A stretch of 64,000 nucleotides of DNA. Origin: Pantoea sp. Cy-639 (GTDB lineage: Bacteria; Pseudomonadota; Gammaproteobacteria; Pseudomonadales; Pseudomonadaceae). The DNA lies in the NCBI RefSeq assembly GCF_011752525.1, contig NZ_VWXI01000009.1:124001-188000 (forward strand), given 5' to 3'. The translations under genes and the position numbers were made by a program. Positions 47,369 through 55,613 of the stretch are shown piece by piece (the first letter of the stretch is position 1; the number at the start of each line of letters is the position of its first letter). The notes beneath the pieces were generated by a model. It ran no database searches, had not been told where the DNA came from, and saw only the letters and a list, made by a program, of their open reading frames with translations.

Positions 47369-47640
47369 GGTGCATCTCCTTGCTGCTCTCTCTTTGAAAA
47401 GCCCCGCGCCCATACGCCAAGATGGGTGGACGAAGCCGTGCGGGTTGGCGTGCCGGCAGAGAGAACCGGTGAGCCCGAAGGCTCCCACACACGGCCCGCC
47501 CATAACGGGTGCAGCCATGCAGAACACCGCCGCCAGGTGCGTCAGTGCTCGATCTCTCTGAATACGGGACGCCAATCCCGAACCGCAGAATCTACTGCGG
47601 TGCGGCACGGTACTCAAGTAACCGGGGTGTGTCAAAATGT
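47369..47640 (-). ncRNA. Structured 5' leader RNA of the DUF3077 unit
   Basis: On the minus strand, in transcript order: TTGACA -35 at 47635-47630; hairpin CCGCAG/CTGCGG (47600-47583); hairpin CGGGA/TCCCG (47580-47565); GAGCC-TTCG-GGCTC tetraloop hairpin (47484-47471); then ACGCCAA (47451-47445) pairing with TTGGCGT (47420-47414), and CCCGC/GCGGG (47444-47440 with 47407-47403). The last two helices interleave, giving an H-type pseudoknot about 35 bases before the small ORF. The CACCC/GGG stem at 47512-47498 is weaker. No known riboswitch class is recognised. Confidence 0.55.
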
Positions 47641-47802
47641 TCGCCGACAGCGCCCGCAAACAGTGCACTTTCCCAGGCTGACGCACCGCTTCGACGCACA
47701 ATCCGTCCAGCCCCTGGCCTGACCACGTGCCCCCAGCCCGGCACGCGCCTTGCTTCTGCAATGGGCACACGCTTGAACCCTCCCACCCTGCGAGATCGCC
47801 CC

Positions 47803-48318
47803 ATGAGTCACCCACTCCGCGACGCCCTGCCCAACGACCTGCCGGGCATCCTCGACATCTACAACGACGCCGTGCGCAACACCACGGCGATCTGGAACGA
47901 AACCCCGGTGAACCTGGCCAACCGCCAGGCGTGGTTCGCAGCGCGCCAACAGCAGGGCTATCCGATCCTGGTGGCAGTGGATGAGACCGGCGTGCTGGGC
48001 TACGCCTCGTTCGGCGACTGGCGGCCGTTCGAGGGCTTCCGGCATACCGTCGAGCACTCGGTCTATATCCGCGGCGACCAGCGCGGCAAGGGCCTGGGAC
48101 CACTGCTGATGACCGCGCTGATCGAGCGGGCGCGGGACTGCGGCAAGCATGTGATGGTCGCGGCCATCGAGAGCGGCAACGCAGCGTCGGTACGCCTGCA
48201 CGAGCGACTGGGGTTCGTGGTGACCGGGCAGATGCCGCAGGTGGGGGTGAAGTTCGGACGCTGGCTGGACCTGACCTTCATGCAACGGGTGCTGACCCCG
48301 GATGCCAAGCCGGTCTGA
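47803..48318 (+). CDS. Phosphinothricin/methionine-sulfoximine-type GNAT acetyltransferase
   Basis: Acetyl-CoA-dependent N-acetyltransferase of 171 residues in the Pat/MddA family. The GNAT acetyl-CoA motif is RGDQRGKGLGPLLMTALIER (motif A), followed by the SVRLHERLGFVVTGQMPQVG motif of this subgroup. ETPVNLANRQAWFAARQQQG near residue 32 is typical. Such enzymes detoxify methionine sulfone or sulfoximine and sometimes phosphinothricin. The ribosome site is poor. The natural substrate is inference. Confidence 0.85.
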   Translation: MSHPLRDALPNDLPGILDIYNDAVRNTTAIWNETPVNLANRQAWFAARQQQGYPILVAVDETGVLGYASFGDWRPFEGFRHTVEHSVYIRGDQRGKGLGPLLMTALIERARDCGKHVMVAAIESGNAASVRLHERLGFVVTGQMPQVGVKFGRWLDLTFMQRVLTPDAKPV

Positions 48319-48344
48319 GCACATTTCGCCAGCCAGGCTGGCGC

Positions 48345-49541
48345 CTAGGGGCGCAGGCCCAGCGGCCCCTTGAGGAACTCATACAGCCCCGTCGCGCTCT
48401 TGCGATAGCCATCTGCGGTCAGGTGCACCAGGTCAGGCCGCGCCAGCCCACTGGCCTGCCAGCCGGCGATCGCGCAAGGGCCGCCCATGAACGCTTGCCA
48501 GTCCCAGAACAGCGCCTTGTGCTTCTGCGCCATCTGCTTCTGCAGGCGAATCACCGAGGCCAACGGTTGCGGCTGGCGTGCCGCGCAGCTGCGGGCCTTG
48601 CGTTGCTTGATCGAGTCCGGCGGGCCAACCAGCAGGATCACCGCCTGGGGCAGCGTCTGGCGTAGCCTGGTCAAGGTCGTGTCCAGCTGGGCCCGGTACA
48701 GCGCCAGGTCGAGCGTGTCATCGAACGCTTCGTTGGTGCCGTAGGCCAGGATCACCAGGTCCGGGCGCACCGCCTTGAGACTGTCCAGCCAGCCAGGCTG
48801 CCACTTGTCCACCACCTCGAGGCGGGCACCGTTGATCCCCAGTGTCGAGTAGGTCACCCCGGTATTCTTCTGCCCCTGGACATACCAGCCCCCGAGCGCG
48901 ACCCCAGCGCCCCCTTCCACGCTCAACTGCACGGGCAAGCCGAGGTTGGCCAATGCCGGGCTGAAGCGCCATTGACCCGCGCTCGCCGGCAACATTCGCC
49001 GCTGCCCGCCACTGGCCAGCAGGGTGGCGTTGCCACTGGACTGGTAGAGCGCCGAGATCTTGTAGCGCTGGCGGTCTTCGTCGCGCGCCTGGAGCAGCAC
49101 GCTGGAGCGGCTGGCCTGGGGCAACGACAGGTAGCCGCCCAGCGGGAAGCGGTCACTGCGCTGGTTGCGCGCCGACACCAGCTCCCACTGGCGCTTCTCG
49201 CTCTTGATGATCACCCGGTCATGACGAATCCCCGGTACCGGCGAGGCGGGCACCAGGCCGATGCCGCCGTCACCGTAGCGCGCCTGCAACAGGCGGCGCA
49301 GCTCACCACTGAACAGGTCGGCGGCGGTGTGCGAGTCGCCCAGCTGGACGATCGATACCGGCGCACGTCCGGCGTTGCGCAGCTTGCCGGCCAGCAACGC
49401 CAGGTTGCCGTCCTGCCGGGTGGCCGGCGCAGCCACAGGGCGCTTGGCCGGGGGGATCGCCGCGCTGGTGGCGCCGGTGCTACAACCGGGCATTACGCTG
49501 ATCAGCAGGGCCAGGCCCAGCAGGTGATGCCATTGGCGCAT
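48345..49541 (-). CDS. SGNH-hydrolase-like lipoprotein
   Basis: A 398-residue lipoprotein (lipobox MPGC, Cys at residue 19). SGNH/GDSL blocks are VSIVQLGDSHTAADLFSGEL (block I), AYGTNEAFDD (block III) and DLVHLTADGYRKS (block V with Asp-His). It starts one base after the stop of a second SGNH-type gene, in an operon whose first gene is an MBOAT acyltransferase. The arrangement resembles exopolysaccharide O-acetylation systems (AlgI with AlgJ/AlgX; DltB/DltD). It probably acts on an outer-membrane or periplasmic sugar substrate. Confidence 0.8.
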   Translation of the reverse strand: MRQWHHLLGLALLISVMPGCSTGATSAAIPPAKRPVAAPATRQDGNLALLAGKLRNAGRAPVSIVQLGDSHTAADLFSGELRRLLQARYGDGGIGLVPASPVPGIRHDRVIIKSEKRQWELVSARNQRSDRFPLGGYLSLPQASRSSVLLQARDEDRQRYKISALYQSSGNATLLASGGQRRMLPASAGQWRFSPALANLGLPVQLSVEGGAGVALGGWYVQGQKNTGVTYSTLGINGARLEVVDKWQPGWLDSLKAVRPDLVILAYGTNEAFDDTLDLALYRAQLDTTLTRLRQTLPQAVILLVGPPDSIKQRKARSCAARQPQPLASVIRLQKQMAQKHKALFWDWQAFMGGPCAIAGWQASGLARPDLVHLTADGYRKSATGLYEFLKGPLGLRP

Positions 49542-49542
49542 C

Positions 49543-50646
49543 TCAATGTCCTGTAACGGTCAGGCCCGGGAAGCTGATCAGCGACAGCACCTGCGCGGCG
49601 ATCATCTTCTGGCCCGTGATGGTGAAATGGATGCCGTCGTCGACCCGGACCTTGACCCGCTTGCCCTCCGGCGTCGCCACCGTGTACGAGAACGCCTCGT
49701 CGGTATAGCCGAGAATCGGGTTGGCCGAAACGTAATGCTGGCCGAACTGTGCCGTCTGCTGCTGGTACAGCCCGCTCAGGTAGTCCATGGCCGTGGAAAG
49801 CCTGGCCTTCTCCATGTTCGGTGGCCCGACCCAGAGCACCTGGACCCGGTGGCGGCGCGCCTGCTCGAGGAGCATGTCGATACGCGCCCGGTACGCGGCC
49901 TCCCACTCTGGCGACTTGAAGCGCAGGAACGGCTTGCCCTTGCCCTGGGGCATGTCCCAGGGATCGTTGGGGCCGAGGAACACCACCATCAGGCGAATGT
50001 CCGGCTCGTGCTCGAGCGTCTCGGCGACAGTCCTCGGCCAGTTGAAGAAGCCCGGATAGGCCAGGCCGGTGCTCTGCCGGCTGAGGTTGACGGTACGGAC
50101 CTGATAACGCTTGCGCAGGCTGTTGGCCAGGTGCGGCGCGACCCCTTGCATCAGCGAATCGCCTACCAGGAACACCGCATCGCCCGACGCCAGCGTCAGC
50201 TTCGCGTCCGCCTCGACTGGCGGCGGGGTGGCGACAGGGACCGATACGGGCATGGCGGCAGGCGTGGGCGCCAGCGGCGTCTCAGCCGGTTCGCGAGAGG
50301 CGTCCATGGGCCTGGCCAGCGCTGCCGGCGTCTCCAGATTGACCGTGACCACCGGCACCGGTGCTGGCAACTCCTCCGGCACGGGCAATGCGGCCGGATA
50401 CAAGCGCGCGAGCAGATCATCGCGGCCGCTCTCGAGCCCTGCGGTCAACTGTGCCCCGAAACGCCAGGCCGGTTGCTGACCGAGCAACGGAATCTCGCAG
50501 CTCTGGTGATACTTCTGCTGGCAATAGAGCCTGATCGAGTCCTGGTTGAGCCAGAACAGCAGGACGGTCGCGATCACGATCGCGTAGAGGGCGCGGAGCG
50601 CGCCCATCTGCACCCGAAACAGTTGCCCGCTGTCAGAAACTTGCAT
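49543..50646 (-). CDS. DUF459/SGNH-type membrane-anchored protein
   Basis: A 367-residue protein with one N-terminal membrane segment (ALRALYAIVIATVLLFWLNQ) and a proline/alanine-rich linker (about residues 95-150). The C-terminal SGNH domain has FLVGDSLMQGVAPHLANSL, VFLGPNDPWDMP and the Asp-His pair in DDGIHFT. The periplasmic domain is thus held near the membrane. It overlaps the MBOAT gene end by 14 bases. It probably passes acetyl groups, as AlgJ/AlgX or DltD-like partners do, but direct evidence is lacking. Confidence 0.8.
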   Translation of the reverse strand: MQVSDSGQLFRVQMGALRALYAIVIATVLLFWLNQDSIRLYCQQKYHQSCEIPLLGQQPAWRFGAQLTAGLESGRDDLLARLYPAALPVPEELPAPVPVVTVNLETPAALARPMDASREPAETPLAPTPAAMPVSVPVATPPPVEADAKLTLASGDAVFLVGDSLMQGVAPHLANSLRKRYQVRTVNLSRQSTGLAYPGFFNWPRTVAETLEHEPDIRLMVVFLGPNDPWDMPQGKGKPFLRFKSPEWEAAYRARIDMLLEQARRHRVQVLWVGPPNMEKARLSTAMDYLSGLYQQQTAQFGQHYVSANPILGYTDEAFSYTVATPEGKRVKVRVDDGIHFTITGQKMIAAQVLSLISFPGLTVTGH

Positions 50647-52036
50647 AGATGAACCCCGGCACGCCCGACTGCGAAGCGAAGATCACCAGCGACATGCCGA
50701 TCCCCAGCGGAACCGGATACAGCGGCCAGGGCAAGCGCTGGAACAGTCCGCCGGCCTGTCGCAGCAATGCCAGCCACTGTGGATAACTCGCCACCAGCAG
50801 CACGCAGGCCAGCAGCATCAGGCCGGTCGCGCTGTCCAGGCCGGCCAGGCTGACCGCGGCGATGTCATCGAGCATTTCGAGGGCGCCGTCGAGGGTCGGG
50901 TTGCGGAAGAAGATCCAGGCGAAGGCCACGTAGTGGAACGTCATCAACCGGGCCAGCAAGCCGGCCCCCGGCATCCGCGCGAAGCCCGGCACTAGCTGGG
51001 CGAACAGCTTGGAGACGGCCAGCCCCACACCGTGCAACGCCCCCCAGACGATGAAGTTCAGGCTGGCGCCATGCCACAGGCCGGAGACCAGCATCGCCAG
51101 CAGCATGTTCAGGTTGCCGCGCCAGGCACCGTGGCGGTTGCCCCCCAGCGGGATATAGACGTAGTCGCGGATGAAGCGCGACAGGCTGATATGCCAGCGC
51201 CCCCAGAAGTCCTTGAGGTTGCGCGCGGCATAGGGCGCATCGAAGTTGTCCGGCAGGCGAAAGCCCAGCAACAGGGCGATGCCAGTCACCAGGTTGGTGT
51301 AGCCGCTGAAGTTGAAGTAGATGAGGAAGCTGTAGCCGTACACGCTCAGCAGCACCGCTTCAGGGCTATGGCTGCCGGGCGTGTCGAACACCGGGTCGAC
51401 CCATTCGCTGCCCAGCCAGGCGCTGAAGAAGAACAGCTTGATCACGGCCAGGGCGATCAGCCCCAGTGCCCGCTGTGGCTCCAGCACCTGGCGCATCGCC
51501 TCGGGGCGGATCTGCGCCAGCAGGTGCGGCGCACGGTTGACCGGGCCGGCCACCAGGCTGGGGAAGAAGGCCAGGTACAGCGCCAGGTCCAGGGGCGTGG
51601 CCGGCGCCAGCTCGCGGCGGTTGATCGACACCAGGTAGCTGACCGAATGGAAGGTGTAGAACGACAGCCCGATCGGCACCAGCACTTCCAGCAGCGGCAG
51701 CGACACGTCGAACCCGGCGCTGGCCAGCGCCACCTGCACGGCGCCGGTGAAGAACTCCTGGTACTTGAACAGGTAGAAGCAGCCCAGCACCAGGGCCAGC
51801 AGCAGTACCCGGCCGAACCAGCGACCGGGATGGCGCGCCAGCAGCAGTCCGAGCAGATACACCAGGGCGCTGTAGCCAAGCAGGATGTACAGCGATTGCA
51901 GGCTGAAACTGGCCACCAGGCCATAGCTGGCCGCCAGCAGCAGGACATTCTGCAACCGAGTGCTCCAGCACAAGCTCCAGTAGAGGGTGAAGAACAGCGT
52001 GAAACAGAGGCCGAATTCGATCGAGAGAAAGCTCAC
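50633..52036 (-). CDS. MBOAT-family O-acyltransferase (AlgI/DltB-like)
   Basis: Membrane-bound O-acyltransferase of 467 residues with about eleven hydrophobic segments. The invariant histidine is in VSGLWHGASLNFIVWGALHG near residue 325, and the AlgI signature FNFSGYTNLVTGIALLLGFR and NLKDFWGRWHISLSRFIRDY are present. AlgI moves acetyl groups across the inner membrane for alginate O-acetylation. No alginate genes are here; the two SGNH partners suggest a different surface polymer. Confidence 0.88.
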   Translation of the reverse strand: MSFLSIEFGLCFTLFFTLYWSLCWSTRLQNVLLLAASYGLVASFSLQSLYILLGYSALVYLLGLLLARHPGRWFGRVLLLALVLGCFYLFKYQEFFTGAVQVALASAGFDVSLPLLEVLVPIGLSFYTFHSVSYLVSINRRELAPATPLDLALYLAFFPSLVAGPVNRAPHLLAQIRPEAMRQVLEPQRALGLIALAVIKLFFFSAWLGSEWVDPVFDTPGSHSPEAVLLSVYGYSFLIYFNFSGYTNLVTGIALLLGFRLPDNFDAPYAARNLKDFWGRWHISLSRFIRDYVYIPLGGNRHGAWRGNLNMLLAMLVSGLWHGASLNFIVWGALHGVGLAVSKLFAQLVPGFARMPGAGLLARLMTFHYVAFAWIFFRNPTLDGALEMLDDIAAVSLAGLDSATGLMLLACVLLVASYPQWLALLRQAGGLFQRLPWPLYPVPLGIGMSLVIFASQSGVPGFIYASF

Positions 52037-52268
52037 AACGTAGTCCGTTACGTGACATCGAGAGAAAAGTCCGCTGGCCTTCGGGCCAGGGCGCGCGGAT
52101 TATGGCAGAGGGCCCTACCCCTCACAATCCGACTGCGTCGCAGAATGCAAGGCCGTTCCAGACGGGCAAGTGCAACAAGATGCGACGAACGATAGTGCCT
52201 GGCAATTTGCTCCCCCTGCCCTGCTCTGCTAGTGTCGCGCCGTTCTGAACACCACCGAGACAGTCGCC

Positions 52269-52511
52269 ATGGCCCGCAAAAAAGCCTCCATCGATTTCGA
52301 ACAATCCCTCGCCGACCTGCAAGCCCTGGTCGAACGCCTGGAGAACGGCGAACTGTCGCTGGAAGACTCGCTGGCCGCCTTCGAGCAAGGCATCGCCCTG
52401 ACCCGCGACTGCCAGGGCGCCCTGGCCCAGGCCGAACAGAAGGTGCAGATCCTGCTGGAGCGTGACGGCGAACTGGCTGCCCAGCCGTTCGACGCGGAGC
52501 CGCAAGCATGA
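52269..52511 (+). CDS. xseB: Exodeoxyribonuclease VII small subunit
   Basis: XseB, 80 residues, binds the large subunit XseA and is needed for its activity. The helical core [20 protein letters not shown] followed by [20 protein letters not shown] is the family signature. It overlaps ispA by 4 bases. In many gammaproteobacteria xseB-ispA-dxs are adjacent, as here. The large subunit gene is elsewhere. Confidence 0.95.
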   Translation: MARKKASIDFEQSLADLQALVERLENGELSLEDSLAAFEQGIALTRDCQGALAQAEQKVQILLERDGELAAQPFDAEPQA

Positions 52512-53395
52512 TCGCCGAGTACCAGGCCAGCGCCCAGGCGCGGGTCGACGCTGCGCTCGAGCCGCTGTTCCAGGCGCCGCTGAAGGAACTCGAACGCCTC
52601 TACGCCGCCATGCGCTACAGCGTGATGAACGGCGGCAAGCGAGTGCGTCCGCTGCTCGCCTATGCTGCCTGCCAGGCCCTCGGCGCCCCTGCCGAGCAGG
52701 CCAACGGCGCAGCCTGCGCGGTGGAACTGATCCACGCCTATTCGCTGGTGCACGACGACCTGCCGGCGATGGACGACGACGACCTGCGGCGTGGCCAGCC
52801 GACCACCCACAAGGCCTTCGACGAAGCCTGTGCCATCCTCGCCGGCGACGGCCTGCAGAGCCTGGCTTTCGCCGCCCTGCTCGACCCACAGTTGAGCCCG
52901 CAGGCCGACGGCGTGCGCCTGCAGATGGTCCAGGCCCTGAGCAAGGCCGCCGGCCCTGCCGGAATGGTCGGTGGCCAGGCCATCGACCTGGGCTCGGTGG
53001 GCATCAGGCTCGACCAGAAGGCCCTGGAACTGATGCACCGGCACAAGACCGGCGCGCTGATCGAAGCCAGCGTGCGCCTCGGCGCCCTGGCCAGCGCCCG
53101 CGCCGATCAGGCCCAGCTCGATGCCCTGCAGACTTATGCACAGGCCATCGGCCTGGCGTTTCAGGTGCAGGACGACATCCTCGACGTGGAAAGCGACACC
53201 GCCACCCTGGGCAAGCGCCAGGGCGCCGACATCGCCCGCGACAAACCGACCTATCCGGCGCTGCTCGGGCTGGAGGCGGCCAAGGCCTACGCGCTGGAAC
53301 TGCGCGACCAGGCCCTTGCCGCGCTGGCCGGTTTCGACGATAACGCCGAACCGCTGCGCGCGCTGGCCCGCTACATCGTCGAGCGTCGCCACTGA
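52508..53395 (+). CDS. ispA: Farnesyl diphosphate synthase (geranyltranstransferase)
   Basis: Condenses isopentenyl diphosphate with dimethylallyl then geranyl diphosphate to give farnesyl diphosphate, for ubiquinone and undecaprenyl lipids. It has 295 residues. The first aspartate-rich motif is [19 protein letters not shown] near residue 80, and the second is [14 protein letters not shown] near 215. [11 protein letters not shown] binds diphosphate. It sits in xseB-ispA-dxs, so early and late isoprenoid steps are near each other. Confidence 0.96.
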   Translation: MIAEYQASAQARVDAALEPLFQAPLKELERLYAAMRYSVMNGGKRVRPLLAYAACQALGAPAEQANGAACAVELIHAYSLVHDDLPAMDDDDLRRGQPTTHKAFDEACAILAGDGLQSLAFAALLDPQLSPQADGVRLQMVQALSKAAGPAGMVGGQAIDLGSVGIRLDQKALELMHRHKTGALIEASVRLGALASARADQAQLDALQTYAQAIGLAFQVQDDILDVESDTATLGKRQGADIARDKPTYPALLGLEAAKAYALELRDQALAALAGFDDNAEPLRALARYIVERRH

Positions 53396-53410
53396 GACCT
53401 GAGATAGACA

Positions 53411-53529
53411 CTGCAGGAGCGGCCTCGTGCCGCGCAAGGGCCGCAAAGCGGCCCCGGCAATCTTCGTGTCAACGCTGAAATCCTGGGGCCTCCACGCAGC
53501 CCTTTCGCGGCACAAGCGCCTCCTACAGG
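53411..53529. repeat. REP elements, GCAGGAGC family, between ispA and dxs
   Basis: CTGCAGGAGCGGCCTCGTGC then CGCG, and an inverse CGCGGCACAAGCGCCTCCTA near 53517. Two spaced copies make a large imperfect inverted repeat of 119 bases. dxs has its own start beyond it. Confidence 0.72.
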
Positions 53530-53629
53530 ATCCGTGTCGCATTGAGCTTCCTGCACACCCGTCCGAATGGGCAGCTTTTCCCACAATGGGGTAAACTGCC
53601 GCCTCTTCACACCTATAACGACTCGCCTG

Positions 53630-55525
53630 ATGCCCACGACGTTTCAAGAGATCCCCCGCGAACGCCCGGTCACGCCGTTGCTGGACCGCGCCGACACGCC
53701 CGCTGGCCTGCGCCGGCTGGCCGAAGCCGACCTGGAGACCCTGGCCGACGAGCTGCGCCAGGAGCTGCTCTATACCGTTGGTCAGACCGGTGGGCATTTT
53801 GGTGCAGGCCTGGGCGTCATCGAGCTGACGATCGCCCTGCACTACGTCTTCGATACCCCGGATGACCGCCTGGTGTGGGACGTCGGCCACCAGGCCTACC
53901 CGCACAAGATCCTCACCGGGCGCCGCGACCGCATGCTCAGCCTGCGCCAGAAGGATGGCATCGCCGCCTTCCCGCGACGCAGCGAGAGCGAGTACGACAC
54001 CTTCGGCGTCGGCCACTCCAGCACCTCAATCAGCGCCGCGCTGGGCATGGCCATCGCCGCCCGGCTGCAGAACGACCCGCGCAAGTCCATCGCCGTGATC
54101 GGCGACGGTGCGCTCACCGCCGGCATGGCCTTCGAGGCGTTGAACCACGCCCAGGAAGTCAACGCCGACATGCTGGTGATCCTCAACGACAACGACATGT
54201 CGATCTCGCGCAACGTCGGCGGCCTGTCCAACTACCTGGCCAAGATCCTCTCCAGCCGCACCTACGCCAGCATGCGCGAAGGCAGCAAGAAAGTGCTGTC
54301 GCGCCTGCCAGGGGCCTGGGAGATCGCCCGGCGCACCGAGGAATACGCCAAGGGCATGCTGGTCCCCGGCACCCTGTTCGAGGAACTGGGCTGGAACTAC
54401 ATCGGCCCGATCGACGGCCACGACCTGCCGACCTTGATCGCCACCCTGCGCAACATGCGCGACCTCAAGGGCCCGCAGTTCCTGCACGTGGTCACCAAGA
54501 AGGGCAAGGGCTTCGCCCCGGCCGAGATCGACCCGATCGGCTACCACGCCATCACCAAGCTGGAGCCGGCCGACAAGCCGGTGGCGCCGAAGAAGCCCAG
54601 CGGCCCGAAATACGCCTCGGTGTTCGGCCAGTGGCTGTGCGACATGGCCGCCGCCGACAAACGCCTGGTGGGCATCACCCCGGCGATGAAGGAAGGCTCG
54701 GACCTGATCGACTTCAGCGAACGCTACCCGGAGCGCTACTTCGACGTGGCCATCGCCGAACAGCACGCGGTGACCCTGGCCGCGGGCATGGCCTGCGAGG
54801 GCGCCAAGCCGGTGGTGGCGATCTACTCGACCTTCCTGCAACGCGCCTATGACCAGTTGATCCACGACGTGGCGGTGCAGGACCTGGACGTGCTGTTCGC
54901 CATCGACCGTGCCGGCCTGGTCGGCGAGGACGGCCCGACCCATGCCGGCGCCTACGATCTGTCCTACCTGCGCTGCATCCCCGGCATGCTGGTGATGACC
55001 CCGAGCGACGAGAACGAGCTGCGCAAGATGCTCAGCACCGGCTACCACTACAAAGGCCCGGCGGCGGTGCGCTACCCGCGTGGCACCGGCCCCAACGCAC
55101 CGATCAGCGGCGACCTCGAGCCACTGGAGATCGGCAAGGGCGTGGTCCGCCGCCAGGGCAGCAAGGTCGCCCTGCTGGTGTTCGGCGTGCAACTGGCCGA
55201 AGCCCTGCAAGTGGCCGAGAAACTCGACGCCACCGTGGTCGACATGCGCTTCGTCAAGCCGCTCGACGAAGCCCTGCTGCTGGAAATCGCCGCGGGCCAT
55301 GAGCTGCTGGTGACGATCGAAGAGAACGCCATCATGGGCGGTGCCGGCGCGGCCGTGGGCGAGTTCCTGGCCCGCGAGGCAGTGGTCAAGCCGCTGCTGC
55401 ACCTGGGGCTGCCGGATATCTACGTCGAGCACGCCAAGCCGGCGCAGATGCTGGCGGAGTGCGGGCTGGATGCTGCCGGGATCGAAGCGTCGGTGACGGC
55501 GCGCCTGACCAAGCTCGGCCTGTAA
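53630..55525 (+). CDS. dxs: 1-deoxy-D-xylulose-5-phosphate synthase
   Basis: First enzyme of the MEP isoprenoid pathway; condenses pyruvate with glyceraldehyde 3-phosphate using thiamine diphosphate. It has 631 residues from the ATG at 53630. The TPP-binding [18 protein letters not shown] and [14 protein letters not shown], and the transketolase-like [19 protein letters not shown], are diagnostic. The product also feeds thiamine and pyridoxal synthesis; thiL lies later in this window. It ends before a REP pair in front of btuB. Confidence 0.96.
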   Translation: MPTTFQEIPRERPVTPLLDRADTPAGLRRLAEADLETLADELRQELLYTVGQTGGHFGAGLGVIELTIALHYVFDTPDDRLVWDVGHQAYPHKILTGRRDRMLSLRQKDGIAAFPRRSESEYDTFGVGHSSTSISAALGMAIAARLQNDPRKSIAVIGDGALTAGMAFEALNHAQEVNADMLVILNDNDMSISRNVGGLSNYLAKILSSRTYASMREGSKKVLSRLPGAWEIARRTEEYAKGMLVPGTLFEELGWNYIGPIDGHDLPTLIATLRNMRDLKGPQFLHVVTKKGKGFAPAEIDPIGYHAITKLEPADKPVAPKKPSGPKYASVFGQWLCDMAAADKRLVGITPAMKEGSDLIDFSERYPERYFDVAIAEQHAVTLAAGMACEGAKPVVAIYSTFLQRAYDQLIHDVAVQDLDVLFAIDRAGLVGEDGPTHAGAYDLSYLRCIPGMLVMTPSDENELRKMLSTGYHYKGPAAVRYPRGTGPNAPISGDLEPLEIGKGVVRRQGSKVALLVFGVQLAEALQVAEKLDATVVDMRFVKPLDEALLLEIAAGHELLVTIEENAIMGGAGAAVGEFLAREAVVKPLLHLGLPDIYVEHAKPAQMLAECGLDAAGIEASVTARLTKLGL

Positions 55526-55530
55526 TCCCC

Positions 55531-55597
55531 TGTCGCGGGGCAAGCCCGCTCCCACGAGAACCCGCCAGGGTCCGTGGGGGTAGGCTTGCCCCGCGCT
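55531..55597. repeat. REP palindrome pair between dxs and btuB
   Basis: TGTCGCGGGGCAAGCCCGCT then CCCAC, and the inverse GTGGGGGTAGGCTTGCCCCG, fill almost the whole dxs-btuB gap of 88 bases. Confidence 0.8.
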
Positions 55598-55613
55598 CGC
55601 AATGGAGCTGCCA

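Noticed and set aside
55526..55613. Cobalamin riboswitch for btuB
   Set aside because: The gap is too short and filled by REP sequence; no B12-box wording seen.
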